A stretch of DNA of 64,000 bases from contig NZ_CP022121.1 in the NCBI RefSeq assembly GCF_002224645.1, positions 1,990,501 through 2,054,500 on the forward strand, written 5' to 3'. Positions 54,551 through 62,252 of the stretch are shown here, one piece after another. Each line of letters opens with the position of its first letter. Position 1 is the first letter of the stretch. The stretch is from Dehalobacterium formicoaceticum. GTDB lineage: Bacteria > Bacillota > Dehalobacteriia > Dehalobacteriales > Dehalobacteriaceae. Made by a program: the position numbers and the translations under genes. The notes under the pieces are model-generated. The model searched no databases. It was not told the origin of the DNA and worked only from the letters and a program-made list of their open reading frames with translations.

Positions 54551-55939
54551 TCAACTCTTTTTATTAATTGAGCCTTTAGAACGGTTCTCCAGAGGAATAT
54601 ATTCCCGCTGCTCTAAAACTGACTTATAAGCCGGCCTGATAATTTTGCCCGCATTTGCGATTTCTTCCATGCGGTGGGCCGACCACCCGGCTATGCGGGC
54701 AATGGCAAACAATGGGGTGAACAGCTGCAAGGGCAGATCGAGCATATTGTAGACAAAGCCGTTGTAGAAATCTATATTTGCGCTGACACCTTTATAAATT
54801 CGCCGTTTCTCCCCGATTATCCCCGGCGCCAGCCTTGCGACCAGCGCATAAAGATTATATTCTTCGACACGGTTCTTTTCTTTGGAAAGACTTTCCACGA
54901 ATTTTTTAAGCATGTTGGCACGAGGATCACTCAGGGAATATACAGCATGTCCCATCCCGTAAATCAAGCCAGCACGGTCAAATGCCTGTTTGTCCAGCAG
55001 CCGGCCGAGATAGTCGGCAACGGCGTCTTCATCGGTCCAATCGGATATGTTATCCTTCATGTCCTCAAACATCTGCACAACCTTAATGTTAGCACCGCCA
55101 TGCCTGGGCCCTTTAAGAGAGCCAAGTGCCGCAGTAATAGCCGAATAAGTGTCTGTCCCTGTGGAGGTTACCACATGAGTGGTGAAGGCAGAATTATTAC
55201 CTCCGCCATGCTCTGCATGCAATACCAGGGATAAATCTAGGATCCTTGCTTCCAATTGAGAATACTGGCTGTCCGGACGCAGGATGTGCAAAATATTTTC
55301 GGCGGTGGATAATTCGGCTTGAGGCGGGTGGATAAAAAGACTTTTATTGTCATGGTAGTGACAATAAGCCTGGTATCCATACACAGACAACAAGGGAAAC
55401 AGCGCCGTTAACTGCAGGGATTGGCGCAATACATTAGGCAGCGAGGTGTCATCGGCATGATCATCGTAGGAATACATCGTCAACACGCTTCGGGCCAGTG
55501 TATTCATCATATCCTTGCTGGGAGCCTTCATAATAATATCACGTACAAAGCTTGTCGGCAGGGATCGATAGTCAGCCAAAACGCTGTTAAACTTGTCTAG
55601 TTGGCCAACATCAGGCAACTCACCGAACAATAATAAGTAAGCGACCTCTTCATAACCAAAGCGATTTTCCTTTGAAAAGCCTGCCACTATTTTTTCTACA
55701 TCGATACCTCTGTAATAAAGTTTCCCCTCACAGGGGCTTTCTTTTCCATCAACAATTTCATATGAGACGATTTCCGAGATCTTCGTCAATCCTGTCAGCA
55801 CACCCTTGCCCTTTAAATCACGAAGTCCTCTCTTTACATCGTATTTATCGTAAAGCTTCGGGTCAATTTTACTATTTTTTTCAAACAAGGCCGAAAATTC
55901 TGATATTTCAGGAGTTATCTGTGAGAAACGGTTGGTCAT
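54551..55939 (-). CDS. gltA: Citrate synthase
   Basis: Condenses oxaloacetate and acetyl-CoA. The 462-residue protein has LYYRGIDVEKIVAGF near 81, LVLHAEHGGGNNSAFTTHVV near 235 with the catalytic His, SLKGPRHGGANIKVVQMFED near 271, and GMGHAVYSLSDPRANMLK near 324. Arg and Asp ligands are at the C-terminus. It is slightly longer at the N-terminus than the commonest forms. It is encoded alone on the minus strand, without other TCA genes, as in anaerobes with an incomplete cycle used for glutamate synthesis. Confidence 0.93.
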   Translation of the reverse strand: MTNRFSQITPEISEFSALFEKNSKIDPKLYDKYDVKRGLRDLKGKGVLTGLTKISEIVSYEIVDGKESPCEGKLYYRGIDVEKIVAGFSKENRFGYEEVAYLLLFGELPDVGQLDKFNSVLADYRSLPTSFVRDIIMKAPSKDMMNTLARSVLTMYSYDDHADDTSLPNVLRQSLQLTALFPLLSVYGYQAYCHYHDNKSLFIHPPQAELSTAENILHILRPDSQYSQLEARILDLSLVLHAEHGGGNNSAFTTHVVTSTGTDTYSAITAALGSLKGPRHGGANIKVVQMFEDMKDNISDWTDEDAVADYLGRLLDKQAFDRAGLIYGMGHAVYSLSDPRANMLKKFVESLSKEKNRVEEYNLYALVARLAPGIIGEKRRIYKGVSANIDFYNGFVYNMLDLPLQLFTPLFAIARIAGWSAHRMEEIANAGKIIRPAYKSVLEQREYIPLENRSKGSINKKS

Positions 55940-56189
55940 TTATGGATTCACGCCTTTCATTATTTCAAGATATCTTTAATTATACATTATAAACTCTTTT
56001 TGGGAAACTGTTTGTGATTTGCGTCCATATTGGCTTGCCTGGTCATATTGTACTATATCCCAGACATTGCATATTTATTTATTCTGGTTTGGTGGATATT
56101 TTTTTAAAAAATGGAGTGCTATAATAAAAGTACATGAAGTACATTGAATTACGCAGCCAGGAACGAAAATGGGCTTCAATCGAATTTTA

Positions 56190-56226
56190 AAAAACAGGGA
56201 CATGCGTTATGCACGTTCCTGTTTTT
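56190..56226 (+). terminator. Orphan terminator hairpin
   Basis: AAAAACAGGGACATGC pairs with its near-complement around a GTTA loop, ending in five T residues. No gene ends upstream on this strand. TATAAT at 56120 suggests a short transcript of about 100 bases, but the -35 is poor. Confidence 0.6.
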
Positions 56227-56254
56227 AATTATTAGCTGCTTTGGTTTCTGCTGA

Positions 56255-56632
56255 AGCAGTCTTAAGAATTATTTTTATCCGGGATTTTTTCCTGCGGCGT
56301 ATCTGCTTTACAGTCTCTTAAGGTTACTTGGCCGGATTGAAGGGGAGCAAGTATTCATCAAAGAGAATGTGGAGCTTCTTAGACGCATTTCCTGGAGTTG
56401 TTTTGTCGGAGCAGCTGTTTCATTGATTTCTACATTTTATTATTTACCGTGGATGTTTGTATTTGTGGCCGCTGCCTTTATGGGATTGATCGTCCGTGTG
56501 GTGAAAAATAAGTTGGTGTCAGGCACCTACCCGTCTGTCAGGCACCGGCCCGTTCAGAGAGACAAGTTACTGCCTTTTGCCTTTGAGTATCTTTTTAAAG
56601 AATTGACACAAAATTATAGATACTCCCGCTAA
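56255..56632 (+). pseudogene. DUF2975 membrane protein, N-terminus lost
   Basis: The open frame from 56255 reads YFYPGFFPAAYLLYSLRLLG then GEQVFIKENVELLRRISWSC and two further membrane segments, the C-terminal two thirds of a DUF2975 protein. The first membrane segment and any start codon are missing; a stop lies at 56252. Near the C-terminus the frame crosses GGTGTCAGGCACC and a second TGTCAGGCACC, palindromic repeats that seem to have altered the end. The helix-turn-helix gene usually found next to DUF2975 genes is absent. A decayed remnant is the best reading; a GTG at 56369 would give only 87 residues. Confidence 0.6.
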
Positions 56633-56679
56633 CAAGTATTTTTCGGTACTGTCCTAATATTATTAAGTATAATTAGTAA

Positions 56680-56711
56680 AATAGCCAGCTGTTTTCAATC
56701 AGCTGGCTATT
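56680..56711 (-). terminator. Terminator of the minus-strand dehydratase-like gene
   Basis: Perfect 12-bp stem (AATAGCCAGCTG and complement) with an 8-base loop, 46 bases past the end of the gene at 56757, followed on the minus strand by TTTTACTAATT. Confidence 0.7.
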
Positions 56712-56756
56712 AAATGAATAAGGGAAATTAAAGTTATCCAGTGCTTTCCCGGGCAC

Positions 56757-57926
56757 CTAAAGCCATCTGGCAGGTTCCATTTCAATAAATGCAGATATTC
56801 TTGTTTTAATCTGGCCCAGGTCGGATTTTGAATAATCTGTTTCAATGGACATGTGTGGCAGCCCGGCATCATTAACAAGCTCCTTGATTGTTTTCGTTTC
56901 TACACTATAAGGGTGACAAGTCTGTAAAATGACTTCAATTACACCTTCAATTTTAAATTCTTTAAGTAATTCAGGAAGCATTTCCATTCGTCTTGGATTA
57001 GGTGACATGACAGAGCAGCCTATTTTCAGATAGCGGTCAGCAATTGCACTGACAATGTCTTCTGTATTTTCATCCACTAGATGCCTTACAGGCTTGACAC
57101 CGCCACAATTTTCAAAGCAAACAACTACACCGCCATTGTTTTCAATAGTATTTACAACCTTGTCAAGAACACCACCTATGGGACAGCCCGTCACCAGTAT
57201 TCTTTTTGCTTCCGCGGCAACCGGTCTGTCGCCGGCTTCATAAGCATTTTTTGTGTTATCTATCAGTTCACGAAGTTTTATGCAGGTTTCTTCCACATCA
57301 AAGCTGAAGCCAGAGCCTTCAATCACCTTGTACACATCAAAGCCCCTGATTGGAGGTGGATCCAATTTACTCAATTCAAAAAGCTCGTTAAATATTTTCC
57401 TCTGTTTGTTTCTGAGAGATACAGCCTTTCTAAGCTTTTCTTCTGTGATATCAACTTGGAATTTTTCCTCCATGGTCTTGATCAAACGATGTAATTCACT
57501 TTCCCACATTTTATGAGCATATTCTCTATCAACCCCCTGAGGCAATTGCATAATATATGTATCTTTGATTTCACCTAAAAGCTCATACATTTTCTTTTTT
57601 CCATCGCAAGTTGTCTCACCTATTATAATATCGGCAAAATAAGTGTAAGGGCATTTTTCGGTTAATGCAAAACCGTAACTGGATTTGATCAAGGGACACA
57701 AATTTTTTGGAAGGTCTGTTTCGGCATCAATTATAGTTTCTTCACTCATTCCACATAATCCCACAGAGAAAATGCCTGCTGCATCTAATATTTCAGATGG
57801 AGTAAAGGTGCAAAAAACGCCTGCTATCTTACCTCCATTTTCTTTTATTTCCTTTACCTTCAGAAATCCTTGCCTTCTGGCATCAGCAAATTCTTCAAAT
57901 TTATTTGGCAAATTTACGATTGACAT
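56757..57926 (-). CDS. 2-hydroxyacyl-CoA dehydratase family protein (double-cubane-like), copy 1
   Basis: Protein of 389 residues in the HgdB/FldC superfamily, whose members bind iron-sulfur clusters for difficult low-potential reductions. Cysteines occur in AGVFCTFTP, GLCGMS, NLCPLIKSSYG, KCPYTY, ETTCDGKKKMYELLG, VCFENCGG and QTCHPYS. It most resembles the stand-alone, double-cubane cluster type rather than a two-subunit dehydratase, since only one subunit-like gene and no activator ATPase is found here. It reads away from the Sec cluster across a 270-base gap. A paralogue lies inside that cluster at 62253. A role as reductase for the system is inference. Confidence 0.85.
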   Translation of the reverse strand: MSIVNLPNKFEEFADARRQGFLKVKEIKENGGKIAGVFCTFTPSEILDAAGIFSVGLCGMSEETIIDAETDLPKNLCPLIKSSYGFALTEKCPYTYFADIIIGETTCDGKKKMYELLGEIKDTYIMQLPQGVDREYAHKMWESELHRLIKTMEEKFQVDITEEKLRKAVSLRNKQRKIFNELFELSKLDPPPIRGFDVYKVIEGSGFSFDVEETCIKLRELIDNTKNAYEAGDRPVAAEAKRILVTGCPIGGVLDKVVNTIENNGGVVVCFENCGGVKPVRHLVDENTEDIVSAIADRYLKIGCSVMSPNPRRMEMLPELLKEFKIEGVIEVILQTCHPYSVETKTIKELVNDAGLPHMSIETDYSKSDLGQIKTRISAFIEMEPARWL

Positions 57927-57957
57927 GACTTACCTCCTAATACTTTTCCTGTATAAC

Positions 57958-58008
57958 GAGTTCTTGGCATCAGATGGAATAAAAACTCCACCTGATGCCA
58001 AGAACTCT
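57958..58008. repeat. Palindromic repeat, second copy
   Basis: A 21-bp stem with one G-T pair (GAGTTCTTGGCATCAGATGG side against 57988-58008) around a 9-base loop. It lies between the divergent dehydratase-like gene and saoT. One arm is shared with 42052-42072. Confidence 0.75.
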
Positions 58009-58197
58009 GTTTATCTACTACCTCTCTCCTGCTAATTATATACGAAATATTTAATAACTGTTATAAAATATTTCTTTAAAAGAATGCTTATCCATGAAAT
58101 TTATCTATATATATAGAACCAATATTTCCTGTATGCTATATTGATTAAAGCAATAATACTTGGATTTGTATTAATAAATTTTAAGGGGGAGATAACG

Positions 58198-58452
58198 ATG
58201 AGCAAACCTTTTATTGAATATATCAGTGCTTGTGCCTGATGTGAAGTATTCGGAGAATTCGTGAAATCTCTCGCAGAACAATATCAAGGACAAATTAAAG
58301 TAACAATCTATAAAGTCGGAGAAGACTTTGATTACATAAAAAAATATGGCCCTACTACCAAGAGCATGTTGATCATCAATGAATCAAGAGTAGTAACAAA
58401 GTTAAGCAAGGAATCCATACGAAAAGCATTTGAGGAGGTATTAAAAGATTGA
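58198..58452 (+). CDS. saoT: Selenocysteine thioredoxin-like protein (SaoT-like; UGA at 58237-58239)
   Basis: Small 84-residue protein with Sec at position 14. From ATG 58198 (AAGGGGGAG upstream) it reads MSKPFIEYISACA-Sec-CEVFGEFVKSL. The remainder fits a thioredoxin-like fold (KVTIYKVGEDFDYIKKYG, then TTKSMLIINESRVV). The active site is C-A-U-C. Ordinary calling would give only a 63-residue fragment from GTG 58261. GTATTC-GGA-GAATTC shortly after the UGA could be a minimal SECIS. The next gene overlaps its stop. The Sao name is from memory of family annotation and could not be checked. Probable role: reducing or passing on a soft metal or organometal bound to Cys/Sec. Confidence 0.85.
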
Positions 58453-59552
58453 TCCTGGAGTTCTGGGAGTTCTTAGTCAGTATTTTCTATTCTACTATCA
58501 ATATGTTGAACAGTGCATCTGTATGGATGGTTGTGAGTTTTGGTATTGCTGGAATATTCCATGCGTATATGAGTCCGGAAAGGATGCGCAAAAGCAGTGT
58601 CGGCAGCACAAGGCTTTCCGGTGTTCTATGGACAACGATTGCCGGCACGGCCGTACCCATTTGCAGCTGTGGCAGTACTCCTTTGGGCATCAGCTTATAT
58701 TATTCTGGTGCTTATTTAGGCCCCACCCTGGCATTTATGACCTCCACGCCGGTGCTTAATCCTGTGGCTATTATCCTGACCTGGGGATTATTGGGGAAGG
58801 AAGTTGCGCTTATTAATATTATCACCGGACTTACGGTTCCGGTGATTGTGGGAATCATTGGCAATAAATTTGCCGGAGAAGAACTTCATATCAAAGACTT
58901 GCCTGATGGGACGGAAAGAAAAACCCTTATTTTTGATGAACCTTCACATTTTGAAAAGATCAAAGCAGGTCTGAAGTGGTCCTATACGGAACTGGCCGTA
59001 ACCATTTCTAAATATATGGTGTCCGGCCTTTTGGTCGCCGGGGTGATTTTTAACATCGTCCCTCAATCTTTCATCCAGACTTATTTAGGGAATCCCGGGT
59101 TTATATCTCTCCTGGGCATCACCCTTGTTGCTGCCTTGATGTATGTGTGTGCGGTTGGTCATATTCCAATGATTGCAGCTATCGTAGCCAGCGGTGCGGC
59201 ACCGGGGGTAGCTATTACCTTTCTCATGGCAGGAGCGGCGACAAATATTCCGGAGCTTTTGACGATATCTAAAACTATTGGCAAAAGAGCAATGATTATT
59301 TTTCTGATAACCCTTGCGGTTTTATCCAATGTGGCCGGATATATTACCAACCTTTTGTTAATGCCAGGTTTTGAACCAGTCTTGGATTTTGATGCCACCT
59401 CCCGAACCGTAGAAACAGCCAATAAGCTGATTTTTGTCCAGCCGGAATGGTTGCAATATGCGTGTACGTCTATATTGGTAGCTTACGCATTATACTCTTT
59501 ATTTAAATTGATTAAAGGAGAAACAGCGAAACATCTGCCTACAGGAAGATGA
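58449..59552 (+). CDS. saoE: ArsP-like permease (SaoE-like efflux transporter)
   Basis: Integral membrane permease of 367 residues with about eight or more hydrophobic segments. The segment PICSCGSTPLGISLYYSGAY near 71 is the family's conserved cysteine region, and TSTPVLNPVAIILTWGLLGK near 97 also fits ArsP/DUF318 permeases, some of which export trivalent organoarsenicals. TTG 58449 overlaps the saoT stop. The second half has AVGHIPMIAAIVASGAAPGVAI and NIPELLTI. Export of an organometal after capture by Sec proteins is inferred from neighbours. The symbol is from memory. Confidence 0.75.
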   Translation: MILEFWEFLVSIFYSTINMLNSASVWMVVSFGIAGIFHAYMSPERMRKSSVGSTRLSGVLWTTIAGTAVPICSCGSTPLGISLYYSGAYLGPTLAFMTSTPVLNPVAIILTWGLLGKEVALINIITGLTVPVIVGIIGNKFAGEELHIKDLPDGTERKTLIFDEPSHFEKIKAGLKWSYTELAVTISKYMVSGLLVAGVIFNIVPQSFIQTYLGNPGFISLLGITLVAALMYVCAVGHIPMIAAIVASGAAPGVAITFLMAGAATNIPELLTISKTIGKRAMIIFLITLAVLSNVAGYITNLLLMPGFEPVLDFDATSRTVETANKLIFVQPEWLQYACTSILVAYALYSLFKLIKGETAKHLPTGR

Positions 59553-59559
59553 GGAGAAT

Positions 59560-60078
59560 ATGAACAATAAATTCTTGAAAAATATTTTATCGATTATTAT
59601 TGTGGTGGCGGTGGCCTTTGCCGCAAAGCAATATCTGGAAGCCAGGGAAGAAAGAAAATATCAGGATCAAACAGCCTGGATGGGAGGGGAAGGAAAAGAC
59701 TTTGCGGTAATGGTGCCGGAGGATAACCGAGCCTTGCAGTATTTCAAGGAAGAATTTCCTGCCCGGGAAGTGATTTTGGCTTGTGCGGAAGACATTACCG
59801 ATGATCAACTGCAGGATCTGCTGGTCATCTATCGGGAAAATGAACATACCAGGCTGGCAGCCCTGATCGATAAAGGGGAGGGGCATTGGTATATATCCCC
59901 TGAGATACCGGCCCCCATAGAAAATCAGACGATACGGTTCAAGAATATCGACAAAGAGGCAGAAATGGAGTTTATCATTACCGGAGAAAAAGAAGGAGCG
60001 GTGGGATATGCCGTTTACCGTATGATCGATGGGGAAATCAAGGATCTCTTTGGAGAAGGAATGGCAGATTGTTGTTAA
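59560..60078 (+). CDS. saoC: Membrane-anchored protein ending in Cys-Cys (SaoC-like)
   Basis: A 172-residue protein with an N-terminal signal anchor (KNILSIIIVVAVAFAAKQYL) and an otherwise soluble, extracytoplasmic domain. It has a single Cys at ILACAEDITDDQL, and its last residues are GMADCC, so the chain ends with adjacent cysteines. Some members of what I recall as the Cys-Cys-COOH (seleno)protein SaoC family have Sec there; this copy has Cys. GAGGAGA precedes ATG 59560. A terminal vicinal thiol on a flexible tail is a plausible soft-metal carrier. Function is inferred from the system only. Confidence 0.72.
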   Translation: MNNKFLKNILSIIIVVAVAFAAKQYLEAREERKYQDQTAWMGGEGKDFAVMVPEDNRALQYFKEEFPAREVILACAEDITDDQLQDLLVIYRENEHTRLAALIDKGEGHWYISPEIPAPIENQTIRFKNIDKEAEMEFIITGEKEGAVGYAVYRMIDGEIKDLFGEGMADCC

Positions 60079-60104
60079 ATAGATAGATAGAGAGTGAGAA
60101 GTAG

Positions 60105-60902
60105 ATGAGTATAAATAAGAGGATATTTTTTGTCATGGTCACAGCTCTAATTGCTGTTTTTTTCACAATCTCCTTGCTGCCCAGTGATACCGGTCGAAGT
60201 GATCGGGGAAATGTCTTACGTGTTGGCGCAGGTGATGATACCAGCGGTTTGCTTCTGGATCAGATTGGAAAGATTGGTAGAGATTCAGGCAGTAAAACTG
60301 AGATTGTTTATAATGATTTAAATATGGAGGGCTATAAGTTCTTGGATTGTTGAAGTAATACCTCCCAATGGGCCTTGAGCTCAGACGAAATCGATATGGG
60401 CTTTTACTGCAATCATAAAGCTATTCATATGGTCAAAGCAAATGATCGTTTTGTAATTTATGGGCCGGTCATCATGAATTCAGAGGTGCTGGCCTACAAG
60501 GGTAACATTGTGGATCAGCAAGTGCTGGGCATCGGCCAGGATCGAAAACATATCTGGGAGCAGGTACGAAAAAGCTACCCCAATATCAAGGAAACTCAGG
60601 AAATGGTCGTGGCAGCATTGGGATATACCTTAGAAAATAAGCAGATAGATATAGCGGCTATTGATGTCAGCAAAGCGGCACTATTATCGAAATACAACTT
60701 CGCTCCTATTTCTCAGGAGGATTATATTTCATACAGCCTGATAGTACGAAAGGATTTAATCGATACAGAAGCCTTTGATAATTTTCTTGTTAGTTATAAC
60801 AAAGCAGTAGAAGAATTAAATAAAAAAGAAACAATGATTTCAGTCATGGGAATGACCAAAGAATTTTGGGATATGGTTAACTTAAAATTCTTAGAATTAT
60901 AA
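60105..60902 (+). CDS. saoB: Selenocysteine ABC substrate-binding protein (SaoB-like; UGA at 60351-60353)
   Basis: Periplasmic-type binding protein of the nitrate/taurine/sulfonate family, 265 residues. There is an N-terminal signal or anchor (RIFFVMVTALIAVFFTISLL), then residues GNVLRVGAGDDTSGLLLDQI. The TGA at 60351 follows a cysteine: KFLDC-Sec-SNTSQWALSSDEIDMGF. After it the frame runs without break to the TAA at 60902. Both pieces are incomplete alone and together match the family's two-lobe length. The Cys82-Sec83 pair would bind a soft metal or organometal. Conventional annotation would give two fragments (60105-60353 and 60375-60902). It lies before the ABC ATPase. Confidence 0.85.
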
Positions 60903-60919
60903 GTTAGGAAGTGTATGAA

Positions 60920-61792
60920 ATGTCAATATCAGTTAGAGGGATTACAAAAGAATTTAAAAACAAAAGAGAAAAAAACAAAAGTCAACTTGTATTAAAGGAT
61001 ATCTCTTTTGATGTGGAGGAGGGGGAATTTGTTACCCTGCTCGGTCCTTCCGGTTGTGGCAAGACAACAACACTAACCATTATCGCAGGTTTTCAGAAAT
61101 ATAATGGAGGAAAAATATTGATCAATGGGAATGTGGTTAACAAACCAGGTCCGGACAGGGCTTTTGTATTCCAAAACTATGCTCTTTTTCCGTGGATGAA
61201 AGTGGGAGAAAACATTATGTATCCTATGAAAAAGAGGAAGATACCAAAAAAGGATAGGATAAATAAGCTAAAAGAACTATTGGAGATGGCGCAGCTAGAA
61301 GGTTATGAAAATTACTTTGTTCATGAATTATCCGGCGGCATGAAGCAAAGAGTTGCCCTGCTTCGTGCCTTGGCTTGTGAGCCTCAGGTACTACTTATGG
61401 ACGAACCTCTTGGGGCAGTTGATTTTCAAATGAGGAAGCTTCTGCAAATGCAATTGGAGACTATTTTACAGAAAAAAAATGTGACGGTATTGATGGTAAC
61501 ACATGATGTGGATGAGGCAATTTATTTAAGTGACAGGGTGATCATCATGTCCAGGGATCATGGCAGGCTTTTAGGAGATATTAAAGTTGATTTGCCCCGA
61601 CCCAGAGATAGGAACTGTGATATGTATCATAACTATATGAGTCAATTGACAGAAATACTGAAATCAGCATTAAATGGTGATGTTAAAAATAAAGAGGATG
61701 AAGATCTAATGGACTTCATAAAAAAGAACGAGCATAAAAGTGATGATGCAACAACCAGGCTAGATCAAAGCAAAAAGCTTGAAAATTGTTAA
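60920..61792 (+). CDS. saoA: ABC transporter ATP-binding protein (SaoA-like)
   Basis: ATPase of the nitrate/sulfonate/taurine importer family, 290 residues. It has Walker A LLGPSGCGKTTT near 41, Q-loop FVFQNYALFPWMKV near 83, signature ELSGGMKQRVALLRALA near 136, Walker B LLMDEPLGAVDFQ near 159, and the H-loop VTHDVDEAIYLSDR. A charged C-terminal extension of about 40 residues follows the core. ATG 60920 fits AGGAAG; GTG 60911 is also in frame. It should pair with the permease at 63431 and the Sec binding protein just upstream. Confidence 0.85.
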   Translation: MSISVRGITKEFKNKREKNKSQLVLKDISFDVEEGEFVTLLGPSGCGKTTTLTIIAGFQKYNGGKILINGNVVNKPGPDRAFVFQNYALFPWMKVGENIMYPMKKRKIPKKDRINKLKELLEMAQLEGYENYFVHELSGGMKQRVALLRALACEPQVLLMDEPLGAVDFQMRKLLQMQLETILQKKNVTVLMVTHDVDEAIYLSDRVIIMSRDHGRLLGDIKVDLPRPRDRNCDMYHNYMSQLTEILKSALNGDVKNKEDEDLMDFIKKNEHKSDDATTRLDQSKKLENC

Positions 61793-61836
61793 AGGTTATA
61801 ATTGCCAAATCCATTATAAAAAAGGAGATAGAAAGA

Positions 61837-62169
61837 ATGAGAGTGGCCTATGTATTTGAATCAGTTTACGCAAGAGAGATCCTGGAAAACATGATTATTC
61901 CCCAACTGGAGAAAGGTGACCATGGGGCTGAAGTAGCAGGTATGATGTTCTTTTTTGATAACACATATATGCTGCAAAAGGACAGCGATATTGCTAAGAG
62001 ACTGTCGGCCATCAGCGAAAAGTCAGGAATGCTTCTGATGGCTTGTGATAGGTGCTGTTATCAAAGAGAGATTGACGACAAGTTAATAGAACCTGCTGGA
62101 ATCGGTTGTTTCCCTAATTTGTATGCTGCCTTGAGCGGAGCAAACATTGATCAGGTTATCACTCTCTAG
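61837..62169 (+). CDS. saoD: DsrE-like protein (SaoD-like)
   Basis: Small 110-residue cytoplasmic protein with a DsrE-type alpha/beta pattern (RVAYVFESVYAREILENMI at the start, AGMMFFFDNTYML near 34). The region MACDRCCYQREIDDK near 67-81 has three closely spaced cysteines, plus Cys near IGCFPNLYAALS. DsrE relatives carry sulfur or other groups on a cysteine. ATG 61837 follows AAAGGAGATAG; the longer frame from 61786 overlaps saoA and lacks a site. Handling of a metal or organic group within the Sec cluster is likely but unproven. Confidence 0.75.
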   Translation: MRVAYVFESVYAREILENMIIPQLEKGDHGAEVAGMMFFFDNTYMLQKDSDIAKRLSAISEKSGMLLMACDRCCYQREIDDKLIEPAGIGCFPNLYAALSGANIDQVITL

Positions 62170-62252
62170 TAAAAGAGGGCAGGGCTTATGCCTACCTTTT
62201 TTACAATTAGGTTGTAAATAATGAAACAAGATTTAAGGGGTGATATTGTTTG

